The notes: generated by a model not told the origin, from the letters alone. 64,000 nucleotides of DNA from Methanomassiliicoccales archaeon (GCA_038850735.1 JAWCLO010000002.1:41902-105901), one strand, 5' to 3'. Shown: positions 1 to 9,801, counted from the first letter of the stretch. A program made the numbers and translations.

Positions 1-294
<294 letters not shown>

Positions 295-319
295 TCAAAC
301 GTCTCCGAGCTCAAAGCAT

Positions 320-568
320 TTAATCTTCCTTTGATGAGAGTGCAAGACTATTTAGTTTATTCAGAATCGGAATGGCACCTTCAATGATTTCATCATCTAC
401 AACTAGAATAGGAACATTTCTGTTGAGGATTTCGAAATACGCAGCCTCTGCGAGACCTTCAGGCGAGGCCGTATCTACAATATTTACACTGAGATTCCTA
501 GGTATTCGTTCTTTGACAAATTCGCATTTTTGGCAACCCGGCTTCGTAAACAATAGAATCTCTGGCAT
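320..568 (-). CDS. Glutaredoxin/thioredoxin-like small redox protein
   Basis: This 82-residue protein has a thioredoxin-type fold signature: a beta strand, then P-G-C-Q-K-C (active-site C12 and C15), a helix, and the likely cis-proline region NVPILVVDDE (P53) before the last strands. The length fits an archaeal glutaredoxin-like protein. It lies 31 bases upstream of kae1 on the same strand, so the two may be cotranscribed. The physiological dithiol partner cannot be told from sequence. Confidence 0.82.
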   Translation of the reverse strand: MPEILLFTKPGCQKCEFVKERIPRNLSVNIVDTASPEGLAEAAYFEILNRNVPILVVDDEIIEGAIPILNKLNSLALSSKED

Positions 569-884
569 CTAGATCAGGTGAGTGAAATCTGCTCATTACA
601 TTAATATCTTGCGATGCTGAGGCATAATGGTAGCTTTTTTCTGGAATTCTTTACAACACCACGTACCATGAAGTCGTGTTTTTCCATTCGAGAACGCGTT
701 AAGTGATGAATATGAACCATCGGGTTGACACAAAGAAATCTTGAATCGCTGCTTAGACCTAAGCTAGCATGGTTGTTCTGGGAGGTTAAAACCCTGTCGA
801 TGTGCATATCCACGAGGTAAGGATTAGTCCTTCTTTCAAGGGCGAAAGGAATATAGCATCGAATTAATATTTTCCAAAGCCAAA
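569..884. other. Intergenic region without a supported gene
   Basis: About 315 bases lie between the glutaredoxin-like gene and tRNA-Val. A 70-codon frame on the minus strand (601-813) shows no recognisable family or domain, so I do not call it. The stretch probably holds the promoters of the two flanking transcripts, but I cannot assign individual elements. Confidence 0.4.
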
Positions 885-978
885 GGGCTCATGGTCTAGT
901 GGTTATGACGTCGCCTTGACATCCTCTTTTTGGAGGTCAGAACGGCGAAGTTCCCCGGTTCGAATCCGGGTGAGCCCA
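885..978 (+). tRNA. tRNA-Val (GAC) with an intron at 37/38
   Basis: Acceptor GGGCTCA (885-891) pairs with TGAGCCC (971-977); the discriminator is A978 and no CCA is encoded. The T arm is CCCGG-TTCGAAT-CCGGG. Anticodon stem TCGCC/GGCGA encloses TTGACA, giving anticodon GAC at 918-920. A 21-base intron (922-942) interrupts the loop after position 37. It forms a canonical bulge-helix-bulge: outer helix GCC/GGC, bulge CAT, central helix TTGA/TCAG (one wobble), bulge AAC, inner helix CCTC/GAGG. The spliced loop is TTGACAC. Confidence 0.95.
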
Positions 979-1172
979 CTTACAGCAATTCAGAAAGATC
1001 CTTGAATTCCTCATTTCCTTGTGATTGGATAAATGCTATTGTTGTATCTACACAACTTGATCTGGACTAGCATATTTGCATCCCTTATAGAAGGAAACGC
1101 CTATATCTTTTACGAGAAAGTGGAATGAGAGGCTGGTTCATAAAAGCTCGCCAATGAAATTAATCAAAATGA

Positions 1173-1245
1173 TGGACCGGGCGAGATTTGAACTCGCGAC
1201 CTCTACCATGCCAAGATAGCGATCTTCCAGCTGATCTACCGGCCC
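1173..1245 (-). tRNA. tRNA-Ala (GGC)
   Basis: On the minus strand the 73-base cloverleaf begins GGGCCGG and ends CCGGTCC plus discriminator A. The third acceptor pair is G-T (G3:U70), the alanine identity element. The anticodon loop is TTGGCAT (anticodon GGC) on stem CTATC/GGTAG. The T loop is TTCAAAT. No intron and no encoded CCA. It lies about 180 bases downstream of purF on the same strand. Confidence 0.95.
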
Positions 1246-1422
1246 ATGCAACTGCTCCAATAGGATTTTCGATATTAAACTTTATCATCGCGTACCACGA
1301 ATTCATTAGCCAGTTATTGTGTAAATAATGCTTGTTTAATGATGACATTGTAATAAATGAAGATTTCATTCATCCTGAGGTACTCGATCAAGATAAGCGG
1401 AAACATTTTTTGCAGCTGATAA

Positions 1423-2829
1423 TCAATTCACTTCGATATCCAACTTCTTCTGAAATCTCATCTTCTCGCCAGGAATGTTCGTTGGGTATTCGGCTGTGAG
1501 GCAGCCAAGACATAATTCTGTTTCAGGAATCTCCAGGGCCTCCACAAGACCCTTTATGCTTATATAGCCAACACTGTCCGCTGTTATTATTTTAGAAATC
1601 TCCTCATACGATCGGTTGACAGCTATAAACTGATCGCGGGTCTTCATATCAATACCATAATAGCAAGGTGCACGAATCGGAGGGCAACCAACACGTACGT
1701 GGACTTCTTTAGCACCTGCCCTTCTGACCATCTGTACAATTTTCCGCATCGTTGTGCCGCGCACAATGCTGTCATCGACGATGACCACTCTCTTCCCTTC
1801 CATCGTCGATCTAATTGGATTCAATTTGAGAACGACACCTTCATCTCTTTGATTTTGTTCTGGCATTATAAAAGTCCTCTCAATATACCTATTCTTCATG
1901 AATCCTTCTTCGTATCTTATTCCAGAATGCTCCGCAAACCCGAGGGCGTGCCCTCTGCCAGAATCTGGAACCGCGACAATGACGTCCGCATCAACTGGCT
2001 GTTCCTCTGCTAGTTTTCTTCCAATGCGCTTCCTTACACCGTAGACCTCTTTCCCGTCGATCACAGAATCAGGACGCGCAAAATACACCCATTCAAACAT
2101 ACAGTGGGCACTATGTGCGGCACTTGGGAATTTAGTAGAAGTAAAGCGCTCAGGCAATATTTCGATGATCTCTCCTGGCTCGACATCTCTTATAAATTCC
2201 CCGCGAAGAATATCGAAAACAGCGCTTTCAGAAGCTATTGCAAATCCATTGTGGACCTTTCCTATACAAAGGGGTCTAAAACCATATGGATCCCTCACGC
2301 CAAAGATACGCCCACTAATGATTAGCACCAGAGAATATGCGCCATCGATGATTCTCATCGTGTTTTTTATCGCCCTTATAGGATCACCATACTGAGCTAA
2401 TTCGTTAGCAAGGATTCTGATTATGATTTCAGAATCTGTGTTGGTCAAGAAGGCCCAACCCTCTGACTGGAGTTTCTTCCTTACCTTATCTGCATTTACA
2501 ATATCACCATTGTGGCCTATCGCCAGCTCACCTGCAGAAGTCGAAACAACGAGAGGTTGACAATTCTCAATGCTCGAAGTACCCGTAGTTGAATATCGCA
2601 CATGTCCGATGCCCACATTCCCTTTCAACGAGTCGAACTCTCTACCAACTAGCACTTCATGTACTAGCCCCATTCCTCTAACATATTTAATACCGTCATC
2701 ATAAACTGCAATGCCAGAGCTTTCTTGACCGCGATGCTGAATTACCCGAAGCGCCCTCTTTAGCATTGGAGCCACATTTCCATTTAAAGCGGCTGCCACG
2801 ACCCCGCAGCTGTGCTCGGGTTTGTCCAT
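1423..2829 (-). CDS. purF: Amidophosphoribosyltransferase
   Basis: First committed step of purine synthesis: PRPP plus glutamine gives phosphoribosylamine. The 468-residue protein has an N-terminal Ntn glutaminase domain whose nucleophile Cys8 follows a seven-residue propeptide (HSCGVV), then a phosphoribosyltransferase domain with the PRPP loop VVIVDDSIVRGTT at about 348-360. Cysteines 243, 389, 440 and 443 match the spacing of the four [4Fe-4S] ligands of the Bacillus-type enzyme, so this is the iron-sulfur class. A GAGGTGA ribosome-binding site precedes the ATG. The gene follows rpl37e by 18 bases, so lsm, rpl37e and purF probably form one transcript. Confidence 0.97.
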   Translation of the reverse strand: MDKPEHSCGVVAAALNGNVAPMLKRALRVIQHRGQESSGIAVYDDGIKYVRGMGLVHEVLVGREFDSLKGNVGIGHVRYSTTGTSSIENCQPLVVSTSAGELAIGHNGDIVNADKVRKKLQSEGWAFLTNTDSEIIIRILANELAQYGDPIRAIKNTMRIIDGAYSLVLIISGRIFGVRDPYGFRPLCIGKVHNGFAIASESAVFDILRGEFIRDVEPGEIIEILPERFTSTKFPSAAHSAHCMFEWVYFARPDSVIDGKEVYGVRKRIGRKLAEEQPVDADVIVAVPDSGRGHALGFAEHSGIRYEEGFMKNRYIERTFIMPEQNQRDEGVVLKLNPIRSTMEGKRVVIVDDSIVRGTTMRKIVQMVRRAGAKEVHVRVGCPPIRAPCYYGIDMKTRDQFIAVNRSYEEISKIITADSVGYISIKGLVEALEIPETELCLGCLTAEYPTNIPGEKMRFQKKLDIEVN

Positions 2830-2847
2830 AAGGCTTTCACCTCAGAC

Positions 2848-3015
2848 CTAATGGATTTTGGCCCAGCTGTAGGATCTCAATTTTGCACTCCTACCGTAAC
2901 CACAAGAGGCGCAGTATCCTTCTCTAACATTATACGCTTTCTTCCCGCACCTGCGACAAGGGATGTGGGTCTTTCGGTTTGCATGCTTGCCTTTTGAAGG
3001 TGTACCTTTAACCAT
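2848..3015 (-). CDS. rpl37e: Ribosomal protein eL37
   Basis: A short gene of 55 codons plus TAG. The product starts [10 protein letters not shown] and carries a four-cysteine zinc ribbon: PCRRCGKK at about 19-26 and YCASCGYG at about 34-41. It ends SWAKIH. Length and motif order match archaeal eL37 of the large subunit. The position between lsm and purF is a common archaeal arrangement, and lsm-rpl37e adjacency supports the call. Confidence 0.96.
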   Translation of the reverse strand: MVKGTPSKGKHANRKTHIPCRRCGKKAYNVREGYCASCGYGRSAKLRSYSWAKIH

Positions 3016-3052
3016 TTATTCTTCTCTCCCTTTTATGATCATCTAAATGCCA

Positions 3053-3268
3053 CTATGGCGAAATGTATATGACATTATCGCCTCTCACAATGGCGATGTC
3101 CAATTTTCTCACGACCTCTTTATTGACAAGCTCTTCTACATTTCGCAGTACGAGGTTCATATGAGGATCATATCCGTCTAGTATTCCGCGGTATTCTCTG
3201 TTTGCCTTAAGTTCTACGATGACAGGCTTGTTGATAGCCTGATTAAGAACTGTGAGAGGTTTCTGCAT
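3053..3268 (-). CDS. lsm: Sm-like RNA-binding protein (archaeal Lsm)
   Basis: The 71-residue protein is a single Sm fold: N-terminal helix, Sm1 motif with the [13 protein letters not shown] segment, and Sm2 motif ending [11 protein letters not shown]. Archaeal Lsm proteins form heptameric rings that bind U-rich RNA. A GGTGAC element sits seven bases before the ATG. An AT-rich GATTAAAATAG stretch about 38 bases upstream could be a TATA box, so this gene may start its own transcript with rpl37e and purF downstream. Confidence 0.93.
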   Translation of the reverse strand: MQKPLTVLNQAINKPVIVELKANREYRGILDGYDPHMNLVLRNVEELVNKEVVRKLDIAIVRGDNVIYISP

Positions 3269-3334
3269 ACTCTGTCACCAGTGTGCCCGATTACGCCCAG
3301 ACTATTTTAATCTTTGCGTTTATTTCGATCGATC

Positions 3335-4468
3335 TCATACATACGCACCAATTGTCGGTGCATCCAGTAAATCCATGTCGAAGAAAATAATGGCTTCTTT
3401 CATCAAATTTTCGTCAAGTTTACCTCCCTTGATCCTGATGAGCAATGAGCTACGAAATAGAAGATCCAAGAGTGCTGTGCCTATAATTCCAAAGTACACA
3501 TTGGAAAGAAAGTCCTCATACTTGTATTGGTCGACTAAGTAGCAAGCATATCCAAAAGTGCTGTCTCTTTTATTTAAGATCGAGAGATACCATGCGAGAA
3601 TTCTCTTTGCACTGGCATCAGGAAGTATTAATTCAACGTCTCTTGGATCAATTGATTCCGTTTGCTCTAAAGATCCATCATCATTTAGTCGATACCAGAT
3701 GATCTTTTTATTTTTCAAGTAGAATACATTCCAATTACCCTCCTCATCACAATATATGGGCGCATCCACGATTCTAGAGACCCCAATCGAACCGAGAGTT
3801 GCCTCCATAGCTGCATCTACAATATCATCATATTTGATATCCTGATCACTTTTATTAACTTCTACAATGCTTAATTCCGACTTCTCAATAGTCATGTCCA
3901 GCATTCTCGCCAGGAATTTAACATCCAACAATCTGTCAAATGATTCGTCAATTTCCTTCTGCAATTCAACAGGTTTCCTCCATATCCCCGCATCTACGCA
4001 ATTTGAAACGAAATCACAATATACGACCCTGGAATCATCCAAAACCTCAATTAATGTGGCTAGATTACTATTGGCCATTTCTAGAGCCATTGCCTCTAAA
4101 TCTTCTCCATAATTGGTCCACACACCTCTACAAGAAAGATCGACAATTATCTGGATTCTGTTAAGAACATGAAAGTGCGTCGGAAACTGTCGACAAAAAT
4201 AAGGTCTCATGTCATAGATGCTACACTTTCTATTGTTGAGAAATGAGCAAGGCCCTTGCCCTTTTTGAAGCCGAATAGCATAATGATCATGGGGGATTGT
4301 TTTCCTGCAAACCAAGTTTGAATATTTTTTGAGGAACATATCAACCTCATTCCCAGCAAGTTCAGGTTGACAGAGGCAGCAAAGTTGGCATCTATCAAGA
4401 CATTTAAATTTGACTCCTCGGAGGAGCGAAGTGTCAACGCTTTGACTTATGCTTGGGTTCCGCGACAT
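3335..4468 (-). CDS. YkgJ/UPF0153-family cysteine-cluster protein
   Basis: The N-terminal quarter carries the family's metal-cluster cysteines: C23, C27, C30, C31 and C33 (KCLDRCQLCCLC), then GPCSF, KCSIY and YFCRQFP near residues 74-95. This matches the YkgJ-type zinc/iron-chelating domain, often annotated as Fe-S oxidoreductase. The remaining roughly 270 residues have no domain I recognise. The chosen start lies 35 bases inside the end of pyrC; no convincing later start keeps the cysteines, so the overlap is probably real. Function is unknown. Confidence 0.8.
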   Translation of the reverse strand: MSRNPSISQSVDTSLLRGVKFKCLDRCQLCCLCQPELAGNEVDMFLKKYSNLVCRKTIPHDHYAIRLQKGQGPCSFLNNRKCSIYDMRPYFCRQFPTHFHVLNRIQIIVDLSCRGVWTNYGEDLEAMALEMANSNLATLIEVLDDSRVVYCDFVSNCVDAGIWRKPVELQKEIDESFDRLLDVKFLARMLDMTIEKSELSIVEVNKSDQDIKYDDIVDAAMEATLGSIGVSRIVDAPIYCDEEGNWNVFYLKNKKIIWYRLNDDGSLEQTESIDPRDVELILPDASAKRILAWYLSILNKRDSTFGYACYLVDQYKYEDFLSNVYFGIIGTALLDLLFRSSLLIRIKGGKLDENLMKEAIIFFDMDLLDAPTIGAYV

Positions 4469-5708
4469 TCACACCCATCCTTTCGCCAATAATTGAGTTT
4501 TCTTCTATGATCGGCATTCCGCGCAAGATTACAGCATATGGAAAAATTGCTTCTCGTCCCTCATATACAGTCCACCCGCATTTGCTGTGAAGCATCTCGG
4601 CTTTGATTTTATCAATTTTCTTGAAATCTACCACCATCAGATCGGCATCAAAGCCTATATCAATTCTTCCCTTACGAATTCCAAAGATCTCTGAGGGGGC
4701 TTCACAAGCACTGCGCATTAGAACCTTAATATCAACTAGGTCCCGTTTCACGAGAGCGAGCATCAGAGGAATTGATGTCTCAACACTCGGCATGCCACAA
4801 GGGGCTTCGCTAAAGTCCTCATTTTTTTCCTCAATCGTATGCGGAGCGTGATCTGATGCTAGAACATCGAAGCGCCCGTTTACAAACGCAGAAAAAAGTC
4901 GAGTTCTTTCTGCTTTTGTTCTCAGGGGAGGATTGACTTTCGCGAAAGCACCATGACCACATTGATTATCCAGCAGTAAGTGATGTGGGGTCACCTCTGT
5001 GGAATATTTCGTCCCTTCAAGCGCTTCCAGGTCCTTTGAGCTTGAGATATGACAAATATGAACGCCCTTCCCCGAATATAATGAAACAATCTTTTTTATG
5101 GCTTTCACCTCAGCATCTATTGGCCTGCTGCACTCGTGATCGACAAGATCGGATGCTTGACCATGAGCAATTAGATTCTCGTCCTCTGCATGAATGCATA
5201 GAGGCTTGTTTGTCTTTATTACAGCCCTCAAGATATCCCCAATCTCTTGCTCATCTTTCACCAATAATGGTCCAGAAACCGAGCTCATGTACAATTTGAA
5301 ACCAACAACTAGATCTGAGATCTGCTGGGGGTCTGCATCGGAGCTACAACCCCCAAAGATTCCAAAATCGACCCATGCCTTTTTAGAAATGATGTTAAGT
5401 TTCTCCTTTGCCGCATCAATGGAGATCACGGGGGGGATCGTATTTGGCATATCGAAAACACATGTAACTCCGCCGAAGGCTGCTGAAATACTACCACTCT
5501 GGAAGTCTTCCTTGTGCGTTAACCCTGGATCTCTGAAATGAACATGAACATCTACGGCTCCTGGCAATATCACTTTTCCGCTGTAAGTGATACGCTTATC
5601 TCCTTTGAGAATTTTCTTTATGGATACAATTCGTCCTTCATCTATTCCGAGGCAACATTCGATAAAATTCCCTTTGTATAGTACCTTCCCCTCAATGACT
5701 GTTTCCAT
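4434..5708 (-). CDS. pyrC: Dihydroorotase
   Basis: This amidohydrolase closes carbamoyl-aspartate to dihydroorotate in pyrimidine synthesis. The 424-residue protein has the metal-binding DVHVHFRDPG at about 53-62, a GFKLYMSS segment with the lysine expected to be carboxylated, ICHISSS, and the catalytic ASDHAPHT. Length and motifs fit type I dihydroorotase. It starts five bases after the AMMECR1 stop and overlaps the YkgJ-like gene by 35 bases, indicating an operon. Confidence 0.95.
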   Translation of the reverse strand: METVIEGKVLYKGNFIECCLGIDEGRIVSIKKILKGDKRITYSGKVILPGAVDVHVHFRDPGLTHKEDFQSGSISAAFGGVTCVFDMPNTIPPVISIDAAKEKLNIISKKAWVDFGIFGGCSSDADPQQISDLVVGFKLYMSSVSGPLLVKDEQEIGDILRAVIKTNKPLCIHAEDENLIAHGQASDLVDHECSRPIDAEVKAIKKIVSLYSGKGVHICHISSSKDLEALEGTKYSTEVTPHHLLLDNQCGHGAFAKVNPPLRTKAERTRLFSAFVNGRFDVLASDHAPHTIEEKNEDFSEAPCGMPSVETSIPLMLALVKRDLVDIKVLMRSACEAPSEIFGIRKGRIDIGFDADLMVVDFKKIDKIKAEMLHSKCGWTVYEGREAIFPYAVILRGMPIIEENSIIGERMGVNVAEPKHKSKR

Positions 5709-5712
5709 AGAA

Positions 5713-6306
5713 TCACTTTAAAGTCTTCCTCACGATCGCTCCATAGGGTTCTTTTTCTGCAAATATCTCAGCTTGAAATTTCAGAAATCGCGAACGTTTG
5801 TCAAGCCAGCAATCAGGAGTTAATCCTGCCTTCATGCACGTGTGTTCGAGGAATTCTTCTGCATTCCAGCCATATTCAACCGGCACTTGTGGCAATAAAA
5901 GACCGCGAAATGGGCCAATTTCGACTATCAATCCGTCTTCGCCAACAGTAATCAATTCTGGCAGTTTTCTGGGATCGTCGGTTTCAATCGGCTGAGGTGG
6001 AGTAAGTACGCTCACCTCGACAACGATGTGCATAAGCTCTTCCTCTCGCAGCGGAGGAAATCTGGGATCATGGCATGCCGATTCGGCGGCCAGAACCAAT
6101 GCTTTTGCAAGCGGATATATTGGTTCAGGATAGCCAATGCACCCCCGCAAATCGTGCTCAGGATAGGTCGATAGCGTCACAAACACCCCTCGCTTATCAT
6201 TAAAGCTCTCTGGCATTTCAATATTCTTGGGTTTCTGAAATCTTGCCACAGAATCAACAACTTTTCTGGCAATCTGTACTGCAATTTCCCCTTCTTTATT
6301 ATCCAT
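5713..6306 (-). CDS. AMMECR1-domain protein
   Basis: The 197-residue protein is a complete AMMECR1 domain; the hallmark LRGCIGYPEP lies near residues 54-63 and HDPRFPPL near residues 79-86. The family is universal in archaea and eukaryotes. Its biochemical role is unresolved, although it often neighbours a MEMO-family protein and a radical SAM enzyme, neither of which is here. It is the first gene of the minus-strand run into pyrC. Confidence 0.93.
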   Translation of the reverse strand: MDNKEGEIAVQIARKVVDSVARFQKPKNIEMPESFNDKRGVFVTLSTYPEHDLRGCIGYPEPIYPLAKALVLAAESACHDPRFPPLREEELMHIVVEVSVLTPPQPIETDDPRKLPELITVGEDGLIVEIGPFRGLLLPQVPVEYGWNAEEFLEHTCMKAGLTPDCWLDKRSRFLKFQAEIFAEKEPYGAIVRKTLK

Positions 6307-6475
6307 TCAAGTCACATCTCCTTCAATCTCATTTTCTTGAACGAATTTATCACTTGCGAATCTAACTCAAAAGAGAATCGGAAATTGGGGTAATAAAATC
6401 AGATTCTTGTATTGAAGTCTTCGAAGCTGCGTATGTTCAAAAAGAATTTCTACCTTCACAGACTATCATATAACC

Positions 6476-7033
6476 ATGAGCAGCAGGGGAGACGACATAC
6501 TCGTTGAAGAGATCATGACGAAATCGCCAGTGATCGGCAATCCAGAAATGACGGTGCAAGAAGCAGCTAAAGTTATGAGAAATGAAAAGGTTGGAAGTCT
6601 GGTTATAGTCCAGGATGGCGAAGCTATTGGGATAGTGACAGAGCGAGACATTGTCAACAAAGTTGTGGCCGAAAACAAGGTGCCTTCAAAGATCAAAGTA
6701 AAGGAGATCATGTCTTCGCCGTTGATAAGCATTGGTCCCAAGGAAAGCGTTGCTTCTGCTGCAAAGAAAATGTCGACATTGAAAGTGAGACGGTTGCCTG
6801 TGGTCAAGAATGGAAAATTGATAGGTATAGTAACCGAGAATGACATTCTGAAGTTATCTCCATCTCTGATCGAAATCACCAGAGAGTGGGCACGCATAAG
6901 GAGCGGAACGAAATCCGATTCGACACCAAGAACCACAGAAGGCTACTGCGATAACTGCGGGTCATATTCGAGCGAACTGCGATTCCACGAAGGACAACTT
7001 CTATGCTCGACTTGTTACGATCAAACACTATGA
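6476..7033 (+). CDS. Tandem CBS-domain protein with C-terminal zinc ribbon
   Basis: Two CBS repeats occupy about residues 9-64 and 74-128; each has the GIVTERD / GIVTEND signature. A short linker leads to a zinc ribbon with C158, C161, C177 and C180. CBS pairs usually bind adenosine nucleotides and act as energy-state sensors. No effector is fused, so the target is unknown. The stop overlaps the tail of the convergent aldehyde oxidoreductase gene by six bases. Confidence 0.88.
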   Translation: MSSRGDDILVEEIMTKSPVIGNPEMTVQEAAKVMRNEKVGSLVIVQDGEAIGIVTERDIVNKVVAENKVPSKIKVKEIMSSPLISIGPKESVASAAKKMSTLKVRRLPVVKNGKLIGIVTENDILKLSPSLIEITREWARIRSGTKSDSTPRTTEGYCDNCGSYSSELRFHEGQLLCSTCYDQTL

Positions 7034-8902
7034 TTCCAATGAACGACGATCAATCTCAGTTTTGTTCCAATTAATCAGATGATTAAGTCCAAGTTGTGCT
7101 AGTTTCTCCTTCGTTGGAATTCCTTTCAGATCCCAACCACGAGCAATAAAGTATTCTGAGAGCATCTCCTCTGCCTCTTTTTCCGTCAGCACCGCTCCCT
7201 TGGATGCACCTGAAGAAATTGGTTCGCATGTAATTCTCTTTGGCAGGCGATAGCTTTCCCTTCCGATCCCAGCCCGTAGATTGAAGATTTGCTTGACATT
7301 GTTAATCCGTTCACCGATGAGCAGAAGCTCTTCTTCAGTGTATGATTTTCCGATTGCCACACTTATGAGATCAATGAAGCCCTCAATTTTGAAAAACCCC
7401 CTCGAGAATTTACAAATTCCAAGGCAATCATAGATCATCATAAAATCTTCCATGGCTTTGACCATTATACCCTTATCCTTTGTGGACAAACGATCTACAC
7501 CTTCAAAACGCCAAAATTTTCCAGTAAGATCGAGAGCGTAAAATCCTGATCTAAGGTGACATGCACCCCTTGATGATGTCATGAAACCAAGACCCATTCC
7601 CTTTAACCCTCTTACATCGTACGCGGGGGGTTCCATACCTTTGACATGCAATGCGTAGTCTTCACTATCACCTCCAATTGTCTTGGCTATTCGAGCGACA
7701 CCTTCCCCGAAGAGCGCCCCCAATCCCTCACGTTTGCCGATCAACTCGACCATCTTCGGAACTGCCTCGGAATTTCCAAATCTGCAATCAATTCCTATAT
7801 CTTTCACACTAAGAAGACCTCTTTCAACGAGCTCCATCACAAACCCTATAACAACCCCGGTTGAAATTGTATCAATACCGAACAGATCACAGAGCTCATT
7901 TGCTTTTGCAAGTGCCTCGATATCGGGGTTGCCACATTGCCCACCGAGGGCATAAAGAGTCTCATATTCAATACCATCTAATAGCGTTCCAGCGTAGCGT
8001 CCCTCACGTATGACAAATAGCTTTCCACATGCCTTCGTGCATGCAAAACATGCCTTGTTCTTGAGACTATATTTAGGGGCCCAATAATATGGATCGATCT
8101 CCTTTCTTTCGTCAAAAACAGACTCCTTCCAATTCTTTGTTGGGAATACACCGCGCTCTGAATTCACCCATTCCAGAAACTCTCCACTGCCATACTTTGT
8201 ATCCTCGATAAATGCGTTGCTCTTTTCCATGATTTCTTGCCATTTTAACGCTAGAGAAATCAGGCGCTCGGCATCATAAACTGGAAGATCGCCGTTTCCT
8301 CTGACCCCGATTGCTTTCAAATTCTTGGATCCGAGTACGGCACCTATCCCTGCCCTCCCTGCTTGCCTACCCTCACAGTCAATACACGCATACCTAACAA
8401 GAGTCTCGCCAGCTGGGCCAATCGTTGCCACCACGTAATCCCCATGATCGTGCTTTATAGCCATCTCGGCTTCCCTCGTTGAAAGTCCCCAATATTTCGA
8501 TCCACTCTCAAAAATGACGCTGCCGTTATCAATGAGTAGTATGACTGGTTCCTTAGCTTTCCCCGTAATTCTGATTACATACGCACCCGTCATTTTCATT
8601 TGAATGCCGATGCCACCGCCCATGATCGATTCTGCAATCGTCCCAGTAAGTGGAGATTTTGAAACAAATGCGGTTTTACTAGCAGTAGGAATGGGCAATC
8701 CAGTCAATAGACCTGGTGCAATCACTACGGGATTTCGAGGGCTGAAGGGGTCGATCTTTGGATCTGCCGCATCTGTGAATAATTTCACGGCGAGCCCCTC
8801 ACCACCGAGGTAATTTGCTTTCAGATCATCAGCAATTTCCGTTCTCGTGAAACTCAAATCAGAAAGATCAATGTCTAGCAAATGCCAGCAGTGCTCTTTC
8901 AA
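7028..8902 (-). CDS. aor: Tungsten-containing aldehyde:ferredoxin oxidoreductase
   Basis: The 624-residue protein fits the AOR family. Visible are the N-terminal domain with GGEGLAVKLF, the [4Fe-4S] ligands C285, C288 and C292 (ACFACTKAC), and a fourth cysteine in DCLGICKF (C497). The DCEGRQAGRAG segment resembles the pterin-contacting region. Such enzymes oxidise aldehydes to acids and reduce ferredoxin, using a tungsten bis-pterin cofactor. Translation starts at TTG in a four-base TTGA overlap with the upstream polyferredoxin gene, so the two are coupled. The exact aldehyde substrate cannot be read from sequence. Confidence 0.93.
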   Translation of the reverse strand: MKEHCWHLLDIDLSDLSFTRTEIADDLKANYLGGEGLAVKLFTDAADPKIDPFSPRNPVVIAPGLLTGLPIPTASKTAFVSKSPLTGTIAESIMGGGIGIQMKMTGAYVIRITGKAKEPVILLIDNGSVIFESGSKYWGLSTREAEMAIKHDHGDYVVATIGPAGETLVRYACIDCEGRQAGRAGIGAVLGSKNLKAIGVRGNGDLPVYDAERLISLALKWQEIMEKSNAFIEDTKYGSGEFLEWVNSERGVFPTKNWKESVFDERKEIDPYYWAPKYSLKNKACFACTKACGKLFVIREGRYAGTLLDGIEYETLYALGGQCGNPDIEALAKANELCDLFGIDTISTGVVIGFVMELVERGLLSVKDIGIDCRFGNSEAVPKMVELIGKREGLGALFGEGVARIAKTIGGDSEDYALHVKGMEPPAYDVRGLKGMGLGFMTSSRGACHLRSGFYALDLTGKFWRFEGVDRLSTKDKGIMVKAMEDFMMIYDCLGICKFSRGFFKIEGFIDLISVAIGKSYTEEELLLIGERINNVKQIFNLRAGIGRESYRLPKRITCEPISSGASKGAVLTEKEAEEMLSEYFIARGWDLKGIPTKEKLAQLGLNHLINWNKTEIDRRSLES

Positions 8903-9348
8903 AATGAGACCTCCATCATTGCAAGGATCTTTCGAAAATTCTCTTTCTTTATCTCCTCATACTTAATGGCGCCGAAGGGGCAAAACTTCACGCAAAGCGG
9001 ATCGCCGCCGCACAGGTCACATTTCCTCGCCACACCACTAACCCTTATAACTCCATATGCACACGCCCTTTCGCACAATCCACAGCCAGTGCACCTTACT
9101 TCATCGACAACGAGTGCTTTTCCATCAAAGAAAATCGCATCTTCAGGGCAGACTTCCGCGCAGCACTTGTTCTCCTCATTTTGACACTGAGCACACACAA
9201 AAGGGATGTCTGTTGCGATGTCTTTCCGCACAACTCTCAACCTAGCTTTTTCCAGGCTCACTACTCTTTCATGCGAAAGCGAGCAAATGATCTCACAAAA
9301 CCTGCAACCTGTGCAGTTCTCGGGATAAGGAACAAGACACATCGGCAT
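8899..9348 (-). CDS. Polyferredoxin partner of aldehyde oxidoreductase
   Basis: The 149-residue protein has sixteen cysteines grouped as four [4Fe-4S] motifs: CTGCRFCEIIC, CAQC with CCAEVCP, CTGCGLCERAC and CDLC with CVKFCP. This arrangement resembles DMSO-reductase FeS-subunit and HycB-type electron carriers that sit beside AOR genes. Translational coupling to aor indicates it takes electrons from that enzyme. No signal peptide is seen, so it is cytoplasmic. Confidence 0.92.
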   Translation of the reverse strand: MPMCLVPYPENCTGCRFCEIICSLSHERVVSLEKARLRVVRKDIATDIPFVCAQCQNEENKCCAEVCPEDAIFFDGKALVVDEVRCTGCGLCERACAYGVIRVSGVARKCDLCGGDPLCVKFCPFGAIKYEEIKKENFRKILAMMEVSF

Positions 9349-9498
9349 TCAAATCCCGAGGAGGAATTGCCTCATAAAATAAAATAGTTAATTGATTATC
9401 TCGTGCTTACTCCAACTGGTACGACTTTTTTCTTCGAATTTCAATTACAAAGCAAAGTAATTGAATAGGAACATTTTAATGGTGAAGAGTATCGCAAA

Positions 9499-9801
9499 TC
9501 ACTCGAGGTCAATTTTCTTAACAGTTCGTTCTCCCTTTTGAACAGTTTCTATAGTTTGCAGGTTTGCATCAATTATGCTTTTCAGCATGAGAAGAAATTC
9601 CTTCTTGGCTGCAAGATAATGCCTTCTCGCTTCTTTTGGAATTCTAGACTCTGGAATCATAGCATCCAATGCAAGCAACATCTCAGCACCAGCCTTCACT
9701 AAATGGCTACGAGCTTCCTCTGAAATAATTGATTCTCGAAATCCCTCTCGCCCCCCACTACCAGTTTCTTCCTTTCTCTCATCTTCAGGCATTTTCTTCA
9801 C
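9499..9801 (-). CDS. Small helical protein coupled to the ArsA-type ATPase
   Basis: This 100-residue, highly charged protein starts within the last 17 bases of the ATPase gene. The N-terminal 25 residues are polar and glycine rich; residues 28-85 look like two or three amphipathic helices. GTG at 9801 or ATG at 9792 could be the start; a GGAGGAG element precedes both. I do not recognise a family. Context suggests a partner of the ATPase. Confidence 0.65.
   Translation of the reverse strand: MKKMPEDERKEETGSGGREGFRESIISEEARSHLVKAGAEMLLALDAMIPESRIPKEARRHYLAAKKEFLLMLKSIIDANLQTIETVQKGERTVKKIDLE

Noticed and set aside
601..813. 70-codon minus-strand frame between the glutaredoxin-like gene and tRNA-Val
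   Set aside because: No family, no ribosome-binding site seen, composition not protein-like.
6466..6936. 156-codon minus-strand frame
   Set aside because: Lies wholly opposite the CBS-domain gene, whose product is clearly conserved; it is a shadow frame.
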